From NCBI RefSeq assembly GCF_030915465.1, contig NZ_CP133267.1, forward strand, positions 2,758,501 through 2,822,500: a stretch of 64,000 nt of DNA. The letters are read 5' to 3'. A program made the position numbers and the translations under genes. Below are positions 8,620 to 18,300 of this stretch, in pieces (positions within the stretch are counted from its first letter, which is position 1; each line of letters starts with the position of its first letter). Below the pieces are notes generated by a model. It was given only the letters and a program-made list of their open reading frames with translations, was not told the origin of the DNA and made no database searches. The DNA is from Neobacillus sp. PS3-34 (lineage in GTDB: Bacteria; Bacillota; Bacilli; Bacillales; Cytobacillaceae).

Positions 8620-8871
8620 TTTTTATCCTCCTTAAAAAGTAATATTAATCTTATAGTATCTAAGCAAGTTGTTATTTTGAACAAAATGTTCTCGATAAGA
8701 AACGACTTGGTTTTTAAAAAAAGACAGTTTGTCCTAAAAAAACGCCGGAGTACACTGTCTTTCATATAAGAAATTGTGGGTTTATGTAGAGAAACCACGG
8801 AGAAATAGGTGAAAGGAATCAGTGACAAAAAAATTGGGGAAGGGGACTTGGAAGAAACTTGGAAGAGACTT

Positions 8872-8921
8872 GGGAGGTGACAGGCACCTCCCAGAGAATT
8901 GGATGGTGACAGGCACCATCC
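8872..8921 (+). repeat. REP locus 6 (two self-palindromic units)
   Basis: GGGAGGTGACAGGCACCTCCC and GGATGGTGACAGGCACCATCC are direct units, each able to fold on itself. The arm changes are compensated (GGGAGG with CCTCCC, GGATGG with CCATCC), which indicates that hairpin formation is selected. Confidence 0.85.
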
Positions 8922-9037
8922 AACTGTTTTCCAATCTATTTCTAACAATTTACGAAAATTAACTTAAATAAAATGTGAATTTTCATTAATGCTTAATTAA
9001 ACATGGTATTTTGGATACAGGTACAATCCAGTAATTT

Positions 9038-9058
9038 GGAAGGTGACAGGCACCTCCC
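9038..9058 (+). repeat. REP locus 7 (single unit)
   Basis: One GGAAGGTGACAGGCACCTCC unit about 30 bases before the next gene. Confidence 0.8.
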
Positions 9059-9088
9059 ATAATATAGAAATAGATTGGATGGAGAATA

Positions 9089-9370
9089 ATGAAAAAAGAT
9101 AGTTTTTCTGCCAAAAGTTCAATTTATTATGAGGATGATGATTTTTTAGACCATGGAATTCAAAGGCCTTATTTTAAAGATGAGGATTATGATGCTTTTG
9201 ATACAAAACTTGCTGAATCTGAAGATCAACGTGTTATTGCTGCGAGAAAAGAAGTGGTGGTTCACCGCTTTCTTCCGCTATTCGAAGGCATTGGAGGTGA
9301 GGAGGGAATCGCGTCTTTTTTAAGAAAGAAAGGCCTTTCCCTCACTGGAATGCACCTCAGAGAAATTTAA
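9089..9370 (+). CDS. Unknown acidic protein (first half of a possibly interrupted gene)
   Basis: I do not recognise this 93-residue product. It is acidic at the N-terminus (YYEDDDF, FKDEDYDAF) and ends with GEEGIASFLRKKGL. It stops at a TAA at 9368. The next frame, at 9374, continues in the same reading frame only one codon later and has no clear ribosome site. The pair may therefore be one protein of about 287 residues interrupted by a nonsense change, or two translationally coupled genes. Confidence 0.5.
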   Translation: MKKDSFSAKSSIYYEDDDFLDHGIQRPYFKDEDYDAFDTKLAESEDQRVIAARKEVVVHRFLPLFEGIGGEEGIASFLRKKGLSLTGMHLREI

Positions 9371-9373
9371 CCA

Positions 9374-9952
9374 ATGTTTATCTGGCCATTTCCGATTGCA
9401 AATGGAGGCTGGGTTGACTATTTGAGGATGGGGTTTGGGAAACAAAGAGAATTCATTTACGAGCTGGCGAGATTATCTGGAGTTTTTTCAGAAGTAAGTG
9501 ACCATGGCACGAGGGACCAAATCGCATTCCACTACGTTACTCAGCTGCAAATATCCTTATCCGAGCACGGCTGGTCCGTTAATCTTTATATGGATAAAAG
9601 CTGGCTGGAACAGCGCAACCTATATAATAAACTACAGGACAAAAATAGCAGGAAAGAATTTATACATATTCTTGATTCTCTTCTTCAGGAAGGTTTTATT
9701 TCCTCCATTATTTATCATGATGGAAGCTGGGAGGATTTTGAAGATGCACGGGAATTTTTAAGAGAATTTACGAATTTGGTTGATCAGGAGGAGTCCTTTT
9801 CATTTTTGATCGGGAAGCATTTGGAAAGATATTCACCTGAAAACCACGCGGCATCGATTCTTAGCTGGGTAAAGGATCAAATGCAAATCTTACTCGGTGC
9901 ATACAACTATACGGCCTGGCATCCGAGTGCTAATAATTATTTGGAGTTTTAA
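9374..9952 (+). CDS. Unknown protein (second half of a possibly interrupted gene)
   Basis: The 192-residue frame begins MFIWPFPIANGGWVDYLRMG. It looks like a soluble globular protein, with mixed helices and many aromatic residues and no signal peptide or membrane helix. It is in the same frame as the 93-residue gene upstream, from which it is separated by a stop and one codon. No ribosome site stands out before its ATG, which favours a read-through origin or translational coupling. No family was recognised. A REP cluster follows directly. Confidence 0.5.
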   Translation: MFIWPFPIANGGWVDYLRMGFGKQREFIYELARLSGVFSEVSDHGTRDQIAFHYVTQLQISLSEHGWSVNLYMDKSWLEQRNLYNKLQDKNSRKEFIHILDSLLQEGFISSIIYHDGSWEDFEDAREFLREFTNLVDQEESFSFLIGKHLERYSPENHAASILSWVKDQMQILLGAYNYTAWHPSANNYLEF

Positions 9953-9962
9953 AGCAGATAGA

Positions 9963-10032
9963 GTGACAGGCACCACCCAATTTGTTTCCAGGTGACAGGC
10001 ACCTTCCAGCAAAAAGGAAGGTGCCTGTCACC
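9963..10032. repeat. REP locus 8 (direct unit plus inverted pair)
   Basis: A direct half-unit ending CACCC is followed by a unit and its reverse complement around a short loop. It is placed directly after a stop codon. Confidence 0.85.
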
Positions 10033-10127
10033 GATTTCACACACTTTTCACACAATTACACCAAAGTTATGCCGAATCCTTTGTCTATACTTAAGTTATG
10101 AAGAAGATGGACGAAGGAGAGATAAGG

Positions 10128-10655
10128 ATGAAGAAGGAAATGGTTGCAGGGATTGGTGTGGTGATGCTGATGGGCGGTACCGTTGGGACGACTAGTGTTT
10201 CCGCTCAAGCTGCTGAACAGGCAGCCCACCCAAATACTGAGGCGAAGCCCGCAAATCCGCAGGCTGGAAAACGTCTTGAGTTTCTTAATCAATATGCCTA
10301 TCAATTTCATCAGCTGAATGCTCTTCGGTCGGAACGGCTGGAATTAAAGGAACAAATTGTAGACAAACGGGACCATCTGGTTGATTTAATCATTGCCGCC
10401 AAAAAGATCGGGAATAAAACCTTATTGAAGCAGGCTAAAGGGGTTAAGCGGCAATTAAAGACATTAAATGCAGAGTTGAAGGCCCTGTCTACTGAGGCAC
10501 ATAATGAAAAACAGGTGCTTAAGGAAGCCGTGAAAAACCACACTGGTATCGAAACTGAACAATTCAACAAGCTTTTGTCTACTAACCGGAAAATCAATGA
10601 AAAGCTGAAGGAAAAGGATATAGAAATAGATAGAATGATTGATATCCTCAATTAA
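10128..10655 (+). CDS. Secreted coiled-coil protein
   Basis: The start at 10128 follows AAGGAGAGATAAGG; the longer frame from 10098 lacks such a site. The 175-residue product has a signal peptide (about 1-28, ending SAQA), a short Pro/Ala-rich linker and then helix throughout, with heptad-like spacing and many Lys, Glu and Leu residues (ELKEQIVDKRDHLVDL, LKEKDIEIDRMIDIL). There is no catalytic motif. It lies just upstream of a two-component system in the same direction, separated by a small hairpin, so it may be a partner or target of that system. The family is not known to me. Confidence 0.6.
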   Translation: MKKEMVAGIGVVMLMGGTVGTTSVSAQAAEQAAHPNTEAKPANPQAGKRLEFLNQYAYQFHQLNALRSERLELKEQIVDKRDHLVDLIIAAKKIGNKTLLKQAKGVKRQLKTLNAELKALSTEAHNEKQVLKEAVKNHTGIETEQFNKLLSTNRKINEKLKEKDIEIDRMIDILN

Positions 10656-10764
10656 ATGGATTTTTTCACAGGAGATAGAGTCTAACTCTATCTCTTCTTT
10701 AGCTTTTCAAAAATTTAACTAATGAATCGGATAATAACTTATAATGGAAGCGAGGTGACAGTTG

Positions 10765-11442
10765 GTGAAGCATATATTTGTAGTCGATGATGAAAAGAAT
10801 ATCCGCGATATTTTGCAAAAATATATTGAAAATGAAGGTTATAAGGTGACTCTTTTTTCTGATGGAAGGCAAGTGTTCCAGGAGATGCTGCGTTTAAAGC
10901 CCGATTTGTTGATTATTGACATCATGATGCCTCATATCGATGGCCTGGAGCTTTGTAAGGAAATTCGAAAGCAAAGTGAAACACCCATTATTTTCGTTTC
11001 TGCGAGAGATGATGAGTTTGACCGGATTTTAGGTCTCGAGCTCGGCGGGGATGATTATTTAACAAAACCTTTCAGCCCGAGAGAGTTGATGGTGCGGATC
11101 AGGAATATTTTTAAGAGGATGGAAAAAAACACTGCCGTCCAGCAGCAATTGGTAAATATTCGGGATGTTAATATCGATACTAATAGAAGATACATAGAAA
11201 AAGATGGACAGGAAATCAAATTGACGACGAGAGAGTACGATTTGTTTCTATTCTTCGCGTGCAATAAAGGAAAGCCATATACGAGGGAAGAATTGCTGGA
11301 GTATATATGGGGATACGAGTTTTCGGGTGATGGAAGGCTTATTGATGATCTCGTGAAACGAGTTCGAAAAAAATTAGAAATGCACAAATCCTCAGTCGAG
11401 CTATCGACGATTTGGGGATATGGGTACCGACTCGATGATTAA
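10765..11442 (+). CDS. OmpR/PhoB-family response regulator
   Basis: The receiver domain (about 1-115) shows the acidic pair VVDDE, the phosphorylated Asp52 in LLIIDIMMP and Lys101 in YLTKPFSP. A winged-helix DNA-binding domain (about 130-225) ends GYGYRLDD. The GTG at 10765 is preferred over the adjacent TTG at 10762 because GAGGTG is better spaced. The stop overlaps the start of the histidine kinase (ATGATTAA), so the two are translated together. The target genes are unknown; the secreted coiled-coil gene upstream is a candidate. Confidence 0.88.
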   Translation: MKHIFVVDDEKNIRDILQKYIENEGYKVTLFSDGRQVFQEMLRLKPDLLIIDIMMPHIDGLELCKEIRKQSETPIIFVSARDDEFDRILGLELGGDDYLTKPFSPRELMVRIRNIFKRMEKNTAVQQQLVNIRDVNIDTNRRYIEKDGQEIKLTTREYDLFLFFACNKGKPYTREELLEYIWGYEFSGDGRLIDDLVKRVRKKLEMHKSSVELSTIWGYGYRLDD

Positions 11443-12768
11443 GATGAAAATCGGCTCAAAGCTGTTATTAACCTATTCCTTATTAATCGCCAGCATTTTT
11501 TTGAGTACAAGCCTATCCTTTAATTTTATTACCACGCGCTATTTAATCCATGAAACAGAAGTGAAGCTTCAAAAAGAAGCGGAAGTCATGAGCCAATTAC
11601 TGAGCAAGTCCGCTATATCAAACAAAAATGTCCAAAAACGGCTTGGCAAACGGAAGGCGCTTTTTATTTCGGAAAAATTGTTGTCTTCTAAAATGATCAT
11701 CTGGAAAAAGAATGGTGAGATTATTTATACCGATTCGGATGATATCGATTTAGAGAAAGTAAAACGGCTGAGTACTGGACCTACGAAAAAGTTTGTTACC
11801 GAAACGGTTCCATTTACCGCTAAGCTCGGAAAGACCAAGGGATATGTGACCCTGATCGCAAGGCTGGATGATATCAATAATTTTAATGGTCTTATGCGCA
11901 ATTCCCAGTTTATCAGTTTAATCATTTCTGCTCTTATTGCACTTCTATTAGGTGTGTTTTTTGAAAAAAGTATTACGAAACCGATTCGAATGCTGACTGA
12001 CCATTTAAAAAACTATACGGTTAAAGGGGCGCACAAGGAAATTTCGATTAATACAAAGGATGAAATCAAGGATTTGGCCGATAGCTTTAATGCTTTGTCC
12101 CGTAAAATTAAACAGTATGACGATGAGCAGAAGATGTTTTTTCAAAATGCCTCGCATGAATTAAAGACGCCTTTGATGGCGATCCAGGGCAATGCAGAGG
12201 GGATTTTGGATGGAGTAGTGAGCGGAGAAGATGTAAGTCACAGCCTGAATGTCATCATTGCCGAAAGCCAGCGGTTAAAAAAAATCGTCGAAAGCATCAC
12301 CTATTTAGCAAAGCTGGAAAATGTCGATGATTCCTTTTATTTTAATCATGAATCATTGGAGACGATCATTCTGGAAGCTGTCCAAAGTATACACGCGATT
12401 GCAGGCGAAAGGGAATTAAGATCAAGGTGGAAACTAACATGGCTGATACCGTTTGGATGGACAAGGAAAAAATGAGAAGGGCATTTATCAATTTATTGGG
12501 GAATGCAATCCGCTATGCAAAATCCCAAGTTTTAATTAAAAGCTTTTTTGAAGATGGGCATGCCGTCATTGAGATTAAAGATGATGGTCCAGGGATTGCA
12601 GCTGAGGAAGAAAAGAAGATATTCCAGCGATTTTACAGCGGAGAGGCAGGCGGGTCAGGCATGGGCCTCGCCATCACCAAGGCCATCATCGAAGGCCATG
12701 GCGGTACCATAACAGCGTCTAACGCCGAATCGGGCGGAGCGGTGTTTAAGATCGTAATTCCTGGGTGA
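11435..12768 (+). CDS. Sensor histidine kinase (one frameshift)
   Basis: This is the partner of the response regulator upstream, with which it overlaps by eight bases. It has a transmembrane helix at about 10-32, an extracellular sensor region of about 120 residues, a second helix near 158-177, a HAMP domain, and a HisKA domain with the phospho-acceptor His241 in NASHELKTPL. The ATPase domain follows with the N box (NLLGNAIRYA), the G1 box (DDGPGI) and GSGMGLAI. The frame is lost near 12420 by loss of one A; restoring it gives ELRIKVETNMADTV and a protein of about 445 residues. The ligand is unknown. Confidence 0.82.
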
Positions 12769-12777
12769 CATTTCCAG

Positions 12778-12817
12778 GTGACAGGCACCTTCCATTTAGC
12801 TGGAAGGTGCCTGTCAC
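12778..12817. repeat. REP palindrome 9
   Basis: Full inverted repeat with loop TTTAGC, ten bases after the kinase stop and between convergent genes. Confidence 0.9.
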
Positions 12818-12829
12818 TCCATTCATGCT

Positions 12830-13318
12830 TCAGTCCGCTTTTTCAAGCTGCCCCTTTATTTTGTTTTTGGCGCTGATACGCCATTGCTTTACAGCTGAAA
12901 GGGAGACTCCTTCTTTTTCCGCAATTTCCCTCACCGACATTCCATCGATGCAAGTCATTAGGACCCATCTCCTTTCTTTTTCCGTCAAATCCTTGCAGTA
13001 TGAGAGCACTATTTCGACTTCAAGTGGTCTGTCGGGCTGCTGATCCTCGACGGTTTCCCAATATTCCTCCTTTGGATAGATGCTTTTTTCTTCGCTCCTA
13101 TTAATGTGCGTCATTTCCGTTAAGATGCGGCCTTTAATAAACGTATAGGCATAGTTGAAGAAGTTTCCTTTCTCCGCTTTGAAATTTCCTTGCGCCTCCC
13201 AGAGCGCAATTAATCCTAACTGATAGAATTCATCCACATTTTTGTAAATATGCAGTGACCTTATGATTCTATGAACCATCGGCGTATACTGTTTGACTAA
13301 ATCCTCAAAGCCTTCCAC
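12830..13318 (-). CDS. Sigma-70 family RNA polymerase sigma factor (small, regions 2 and 4)
   Basis: This protein of 162 residues has sigma region 2 (about 5-75: LVKQYTPMVHRII, DEFYQLGLIALWEA, FFNYAYTFIKGRI) and region 4 with a helix-turn-helix (about 110-158: VREIAEKEGVSLSAVKQW). Regions 1 and 3 are absent, as in ECF-like or other alternative factors. No anti-sigma gene is next to it. It directs polymerase to an unknown promoter set. It is transcribed towards the histidine kinase and ends against a REP palindrome. Confidence 0.8.
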   Translation of the reverse strand: MEGFEDLVKQYTPMVHRIIRSLHIYKNVDEFYQLGLIALWEAQGNFKAEKGNFFNYAYTFIKGRILTEMTHINRSEEKSIYPKEEYWETVEDQQPDRPLEVEIVLSYCKDLTEKERRWVLMTCIDGMSVREIAEKEGVSLSAVKQWRISAKNKIKGQLEKAD

Positions 13319-13513
13319 TTGCTGATCCCTTCAGGATAGCGCGCCTTCCAATGTATTCCCGGGTAGCTTTACCATACAGCCAGCAACGGTTTTACTCGAA
13401 TCTTGGAAAATCCATTTTCAAAGCGAAAATGTGGCAAGAAGACGGTTTTTGCTCTCAAAATTCATTTTTGGGAGCTATTTAATGTGAATTGGACAAATTC
13501 GGGTATGAAAAAA

Positions 13514-13553
13514 GTGACAGGCACCTTCCAGTTAGCTGGAAGGTGCCTGTCAC
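13514..13553. repeat. REP palindrome 10
   Basis: Full inverted repeat with an A-run before it, lying 7 bases past the end of the cohesin gene; a likely terminator. Confidence 0.9.
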
Positions 13554-13559
13554 CAATAG

Positions 13560-15303
13560 TTAATAGCTTTTGTAGCTGATGTGGTCCCACATTTGGGTAA
13601 TCCAATAGCCTCCGCCAAGGCCATACTGGCCGCCATGGCTTCGGTCTGTGGTATACACTCGATAGGTTTCACCTTTATTTAGGACTCTAACAACGTTCAT
13701 TTTTCCGTTGTTTTCTCTTTTCCAAAGGTTCATAGGTTTTGTTACTGTGACATAGCCTATTTCTTTTTTGGCCTTTCGGGAACATGGATGCCGTTGCACC
13801 ATATTGGGCAATCGACCGGTAGCTGACATAGGAATTCATATTTGTAATCCATGCGCCGCCGCCTACCGCATACTGCCCACCATGAAGCTTATCAATATTG
13901 TACACTTTGTAAACTTCACCTGGATTGAGGATTTTACTAAAGCGTACTTGATGATTTTCATCCCTTGTCCAAAGGTTAATCCGTTTGGAAATTTTAACAA
14001 AACCAATTTCCTTTGTTGCTTTTGGTTTTTCCGATCCAATAATGGTAAACGTACTGAACTTCTCAACCCAGACAGCGATTCCTGTTGGGTTGCCGTTTTT
14101 ATCGTATACCACTTCACCTTTATCAACCTTGATTTCTCCATCACTATGCTGAATGTGGACTGACAAGGTTTTAAGGAATTCCGCCAGCTGCTTTTTGTCT
14201 TGTGGCAGGGCAGTTTGATCGAGTGGAACAACGACTTTTGTATGGCCATTGAAGTTTGTTTCAACCTCTACTGGTTCAGAAACTAGCTTGGCAGCAGGAT
14301 TAGCTTGTTTTACCAACGCCTCTGTATTCTTATAACTGATTGAATCCTTCAATTTTTCCATCCGGAAGAAAAGGTCTTGGCCATTTGCCATAAGCTGTTT
14401 GACTGTATCGAGAGGAACCTCAACAGAAGCTTTTTCCGACTGAATCTTGATGTTTATATTGTTTTCACTCAGCTTGGCGACTGCTTCCTTCTTGATTCCT
14501 ACTTCGATCAGGTCTGATTTGTCTTTTTCTGGTTCAACAACGACGATGGTCGCGGTGTTCTTATTTGCTTTTACCGCTTGCTCGATTGTTTCGTTTGCTT
14601 TTTGTTCGTCAAAGTTGATCGAATCCTTCTTAGCACCATCTTTTTCTGTTGTTCGGACAATTTCTACCTTCGCAGCTTGTGTACCATCTTCTAAAACAAC
14701 AGGGACTACTCTTACATCCTTGTTGGGAATTGGTGCCGGCTCATAAATGGCCAGCGTGCCTCCGGAAATGGCAACTGGCGAGATTTCCTGTCCCTGGGCA
14801 TCTGAAAACAGAATATTTCCTTGTTGCGCCTTATCGATCTCTAATTTTGTATTTCCGGTTAAAGCATTGCTTTTTAATTTGAGTTTAATCGTAAATAATG
14901 TTTTTGCCGACGTGATCGGATGATTGCCGCCGCTGCTGTCCACCCAAACTGTTTTCAGCCAGCCATCATTATTATTGATGTTTGAAACAAAACAGCCGTT
15001 TTCATCGCTGCCGCAATCACTATTACTTGTTCCGTGCTGCGGCTTAATTTCGGCTACCTCTATTTTACTTTTATCAAATTCAAGCTGCATCTGGTAAGAG
15101 GCGATGGGAGTCGTTGGTGTATTGATTGCAACCGGAACCTCGACGATATCCCCTTGTGCGCCAGCTACGTTTGAAATCGAAACAGTAAAGGGCTGCTGCG
15201 GTTGTAATACATCGGCTTTTATCGCCGTTATGGTAGAGACAGTGAGAATGATGGCGAATAATCCGCTCATGATTCGCTTTGAACCTAGTAATTTACGTAA
15301 CAT
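13560..15303 (-). CDS. Secreted cohesin-domain protein with two C-terminal surface modules (one frameshift)
   Basis: The signal peptide (about 1-31) is followed by a cohesin-type domain (about 35-185: VSISNVAGAQGDIVEVPVAI, YQMQLEFDKSKIEV, SAKTLFTIKLKL). A long linker of beta-rich repeats follows, then two copies of the surface module (ISKRINLWTRDEN...GGQYAVGGGAWIT and VTKPMNLWKRENN...GGQYGLGGGYWIT). The second copy lies in another frame; the break near 13785 is explained by one extra C in a C-run. Cohesins bind dockerins, and the gene 25 bases upstream encodes a dockerin, so the two probably interact outside the cell. A good AGGAGG site precedes the ATG. The reconstructed length is about 580 residues. 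Confidence 0.75.
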
Positions 15304-15328
15304 CTAGTAACCTCCTATCCGTTTGTTT

Positions 15329-18300
15329 TTATGGAGTATGACTTCCGATATACTGATATGTTCCATTGGGATAAAGGCTCCACTGGTAGGGCTGATAGGA
15401 TGGCATCCCACCTGCGAAATTTTTCTTCCTCACCATTGTTCCATTTTGGGACAAAATGGGTGCAGTGCCGTTAGGATCACCAATAGCGTCAACCACAACT
15501 CCGTTTTTCTTAAGGACAAATGCGACATTTACAATTCCATTGCCGGACAGTGTAGCTTCCTCGTTGTAGTAAGGAGCATTTGTTATGTCAAAAAAATCAT
15601 AGAATATGTTGTCAATAATGATATAGGGCATATTTGGTTGCATCGGATATAATGGCATCGAGTTAACAAGCTTTTTATTTTGGATTTTATTATATTGATA
15701 GATCTCCAATGTGTAGCCAGCTTCATCCGCTATGCCTTTATTATAGATTTCAATGGCTACTCTGCCGTTATCACTCTGCAAATACTCCGAAATAAATCCT
15801 GGCCCATTTGGCTCTTGTATGGCCGAAATCTTCATATTATCTGATTGAATTTCGTTACCGCTCTCTGTTGCCGTACCTAGTGCCGTAATGCTGAAATTGG
15901 AAATATCCTGGTCAAAGTCGCCCGTCATAATCCAAAATAAGATAAGCTTCATTTCCCATAATTAATGCCGGTCCAAGCTTTAGACCTGCAGGAGCATTAT
16001 TTAATTTAAAATCAACCTCTGACGCCGATTGATTGAAGTTATCTCCATCCAAAGTTAATAAAATAGTAGCAGCATGCAGATTAGCTTCTGTTAACGCATC
16101 TCTATCAAATAACGAAGGCGTTAGTGTGACATTTTTTGAGGCTGTTACAGTCACTACAAAGGTTGTTGTGGCTGATGCACCATGGCTGTCAGTCGCTGAA
16201 ACCGTAATCGTTGCCCTGCCGGCGGCTGCTGGTGTGACCGCTAAGCTGTTGCCCGAGATGGCTGCTGTTGCGATATTGGCATCGCTGGAAACGGCGGTAT
16301 AAGTTAACGTATCGTGATCAGCATCTGAGAAAACTGCTGAAAGATCGACTGTGCCAGGTGCAGAGCCTGCGTTTGTACTAATGTCTGCAATGCTGTGTGC
16401 GACGATTGGCGCAGCATTCGGGTTTGTTACGTTTACTTTGAAGGAAGTACTTTCAACTCCGCCATTTCCATCTGCCGCCGTGATGGTGACCGTTGCCGTG
16501 CCAATTACACCAGGTGTGAGCTTGAGGCTTGCCCCCGTCATACTTACAGCTGCAATAGCTGGGTCGCTTGTTTTGACGCTATATACGAGTGGATCGCCAT
16601 CGACGTCTGCGAACACATTTGTTAAGTCGAAGCTAAGGTCTGCTGTTCCCGCTGCCATTGATTGGTCTGAGATTGTATTGGTAACGGCAGGTGCGTCGTT
16701 TACCGCATCAATCATGACTGAGACAGTAGCCGTCGTTGATTCGCCAGTTCCGTCGCTTATTTTAAAAGTAAATGAATCCGTGCCAGTGGCATTGCTATGT
16801 GGTGTGTAAACAAATGTACCTGTTTTAGGGTTGATGGTGACGTTTCCTTTTGAACCGTCATTTACCAGGTGATAAGTTAACTCTGTATTGTCGATGTCGC
16901 TTCCGGAAAGCTGGCCATTTTTCGGCGTATCTTCTGTCACGTCCAAGGTTCCGTCATGTGCCGTTGGCGCGTCATTTACCGGTGTAACATGGATGGTGAC
17001 TGTCACTGGTTCAGAATCGCTCATGCCATCGTTTACTTTATAAGTAAAGGTATCGTCCCCGTTAAAATTGCTATCCGGTTCGTATTTGAAGCTGCCATCG
17101 CTGTTCAGGACAAACGAGCCATGGTTCGTGCCAGAAACGAGCATTGCAGACAGAGGATCATTTTCCACATCAGAATCATTGTTAAGGACGCCTGTATTGC
17201 CTGTAATCGCTAGGGAAGAATCCTCGGCTGTCGTGAACTGATCTGGCGCCGCAACTGGGGCATCATTTACTGCGTCAATCGTGACTGAGACAGTAGCCGT
17301 CGTTGATTCGCCAGTTCCGTCGCTTATTTTAAAAGTAAAGGAATCCGTGCCAGTTGCATTGCTATGTGGTGTGTAAACAAATGCACCTGTTGTAGAGTTG
17401 ATGGTGACGTTTCCTTTTGAACCGTCATTTACCAGTTGATAAGTTAACTCTGTATTGTCGATGTCGCTTCCGGAAAGCTGGCCATTTTTCGGCGTATCTT
17501 CTGTCACGTCCAAGGTTCCGTCATGTGCCGTTGGCGCGTCATTTACCGGTGTAACATGGATGGTGACTGTCACTGGTTCAGAATCGCTCATGCCATCGTT
17601 TACTTTATAAGTAAAGGTATCGTCGCCGTAAAAATTGCTATCCGGTTCGTATTTGAAGCTGCCATCGCTGTTCAGGACAAACGAGCCATGGTTCGTGCCA
17701 GAAACCAGCATTGCAGACAGAGCATCATTTTCCACATCAGAATCATTGTTAAGGACACCTGTATTGCCAGTAATCGCTAGGGTAGTATCCTCGGCTGTTG
17801 TGAACTGATCCGGCGTCGCAGCTGGTGCATCGTTTACCGCGTCAATCGTGACTGAGACAGTTGTCGTCGTTGATTCGCCAGTTCCGTCGCTTATTTTAAA
17901 AGTAAAGGAATCCATGCCAGTCGCATTGCTATGTGGTGTGTAAACAAATGCACCTGTTATAGAGTTGATGGTGACGTTTCCTTTTGAACCGTCATTAACC
18001 AGGTGATAAGTTAACTCTGTATTGTCGATGTCATTTCCGGAAAGCTGGCCATTTTTCGGAGTATCTTCTGTCACGTCCAAGGTTCCGTCTAAAGCAGTTG
18101 GCGCGTCATTTACCGGTGTAACGTGGATGGTGACTGTCACTGGTTCAGAATCGCTCGTACCATCATTTGCTTTATAGGTAAAAGTATCGTCGCCGTAAAA
18201 ATTGCTATCCGGTTCGTATTTGAAGCTGCCATCGCTGTTCAGGACAAACGAACCATGGTTCGTGCCAGAAACGAGCATTGCAGATAGAGCATCATTTTCC

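Larger units (their letters stand above)
8620..9088. other. Intergenic stretch with REP units
   Basis: No gene is seen. The DNA carries REP units at 8872-8921 and 9038-9058 and the upstream region of the gene at 9089. The 115-codon minus-strand frame through here is repeat translation plus AT-rich noise. Confidence 0.55.
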
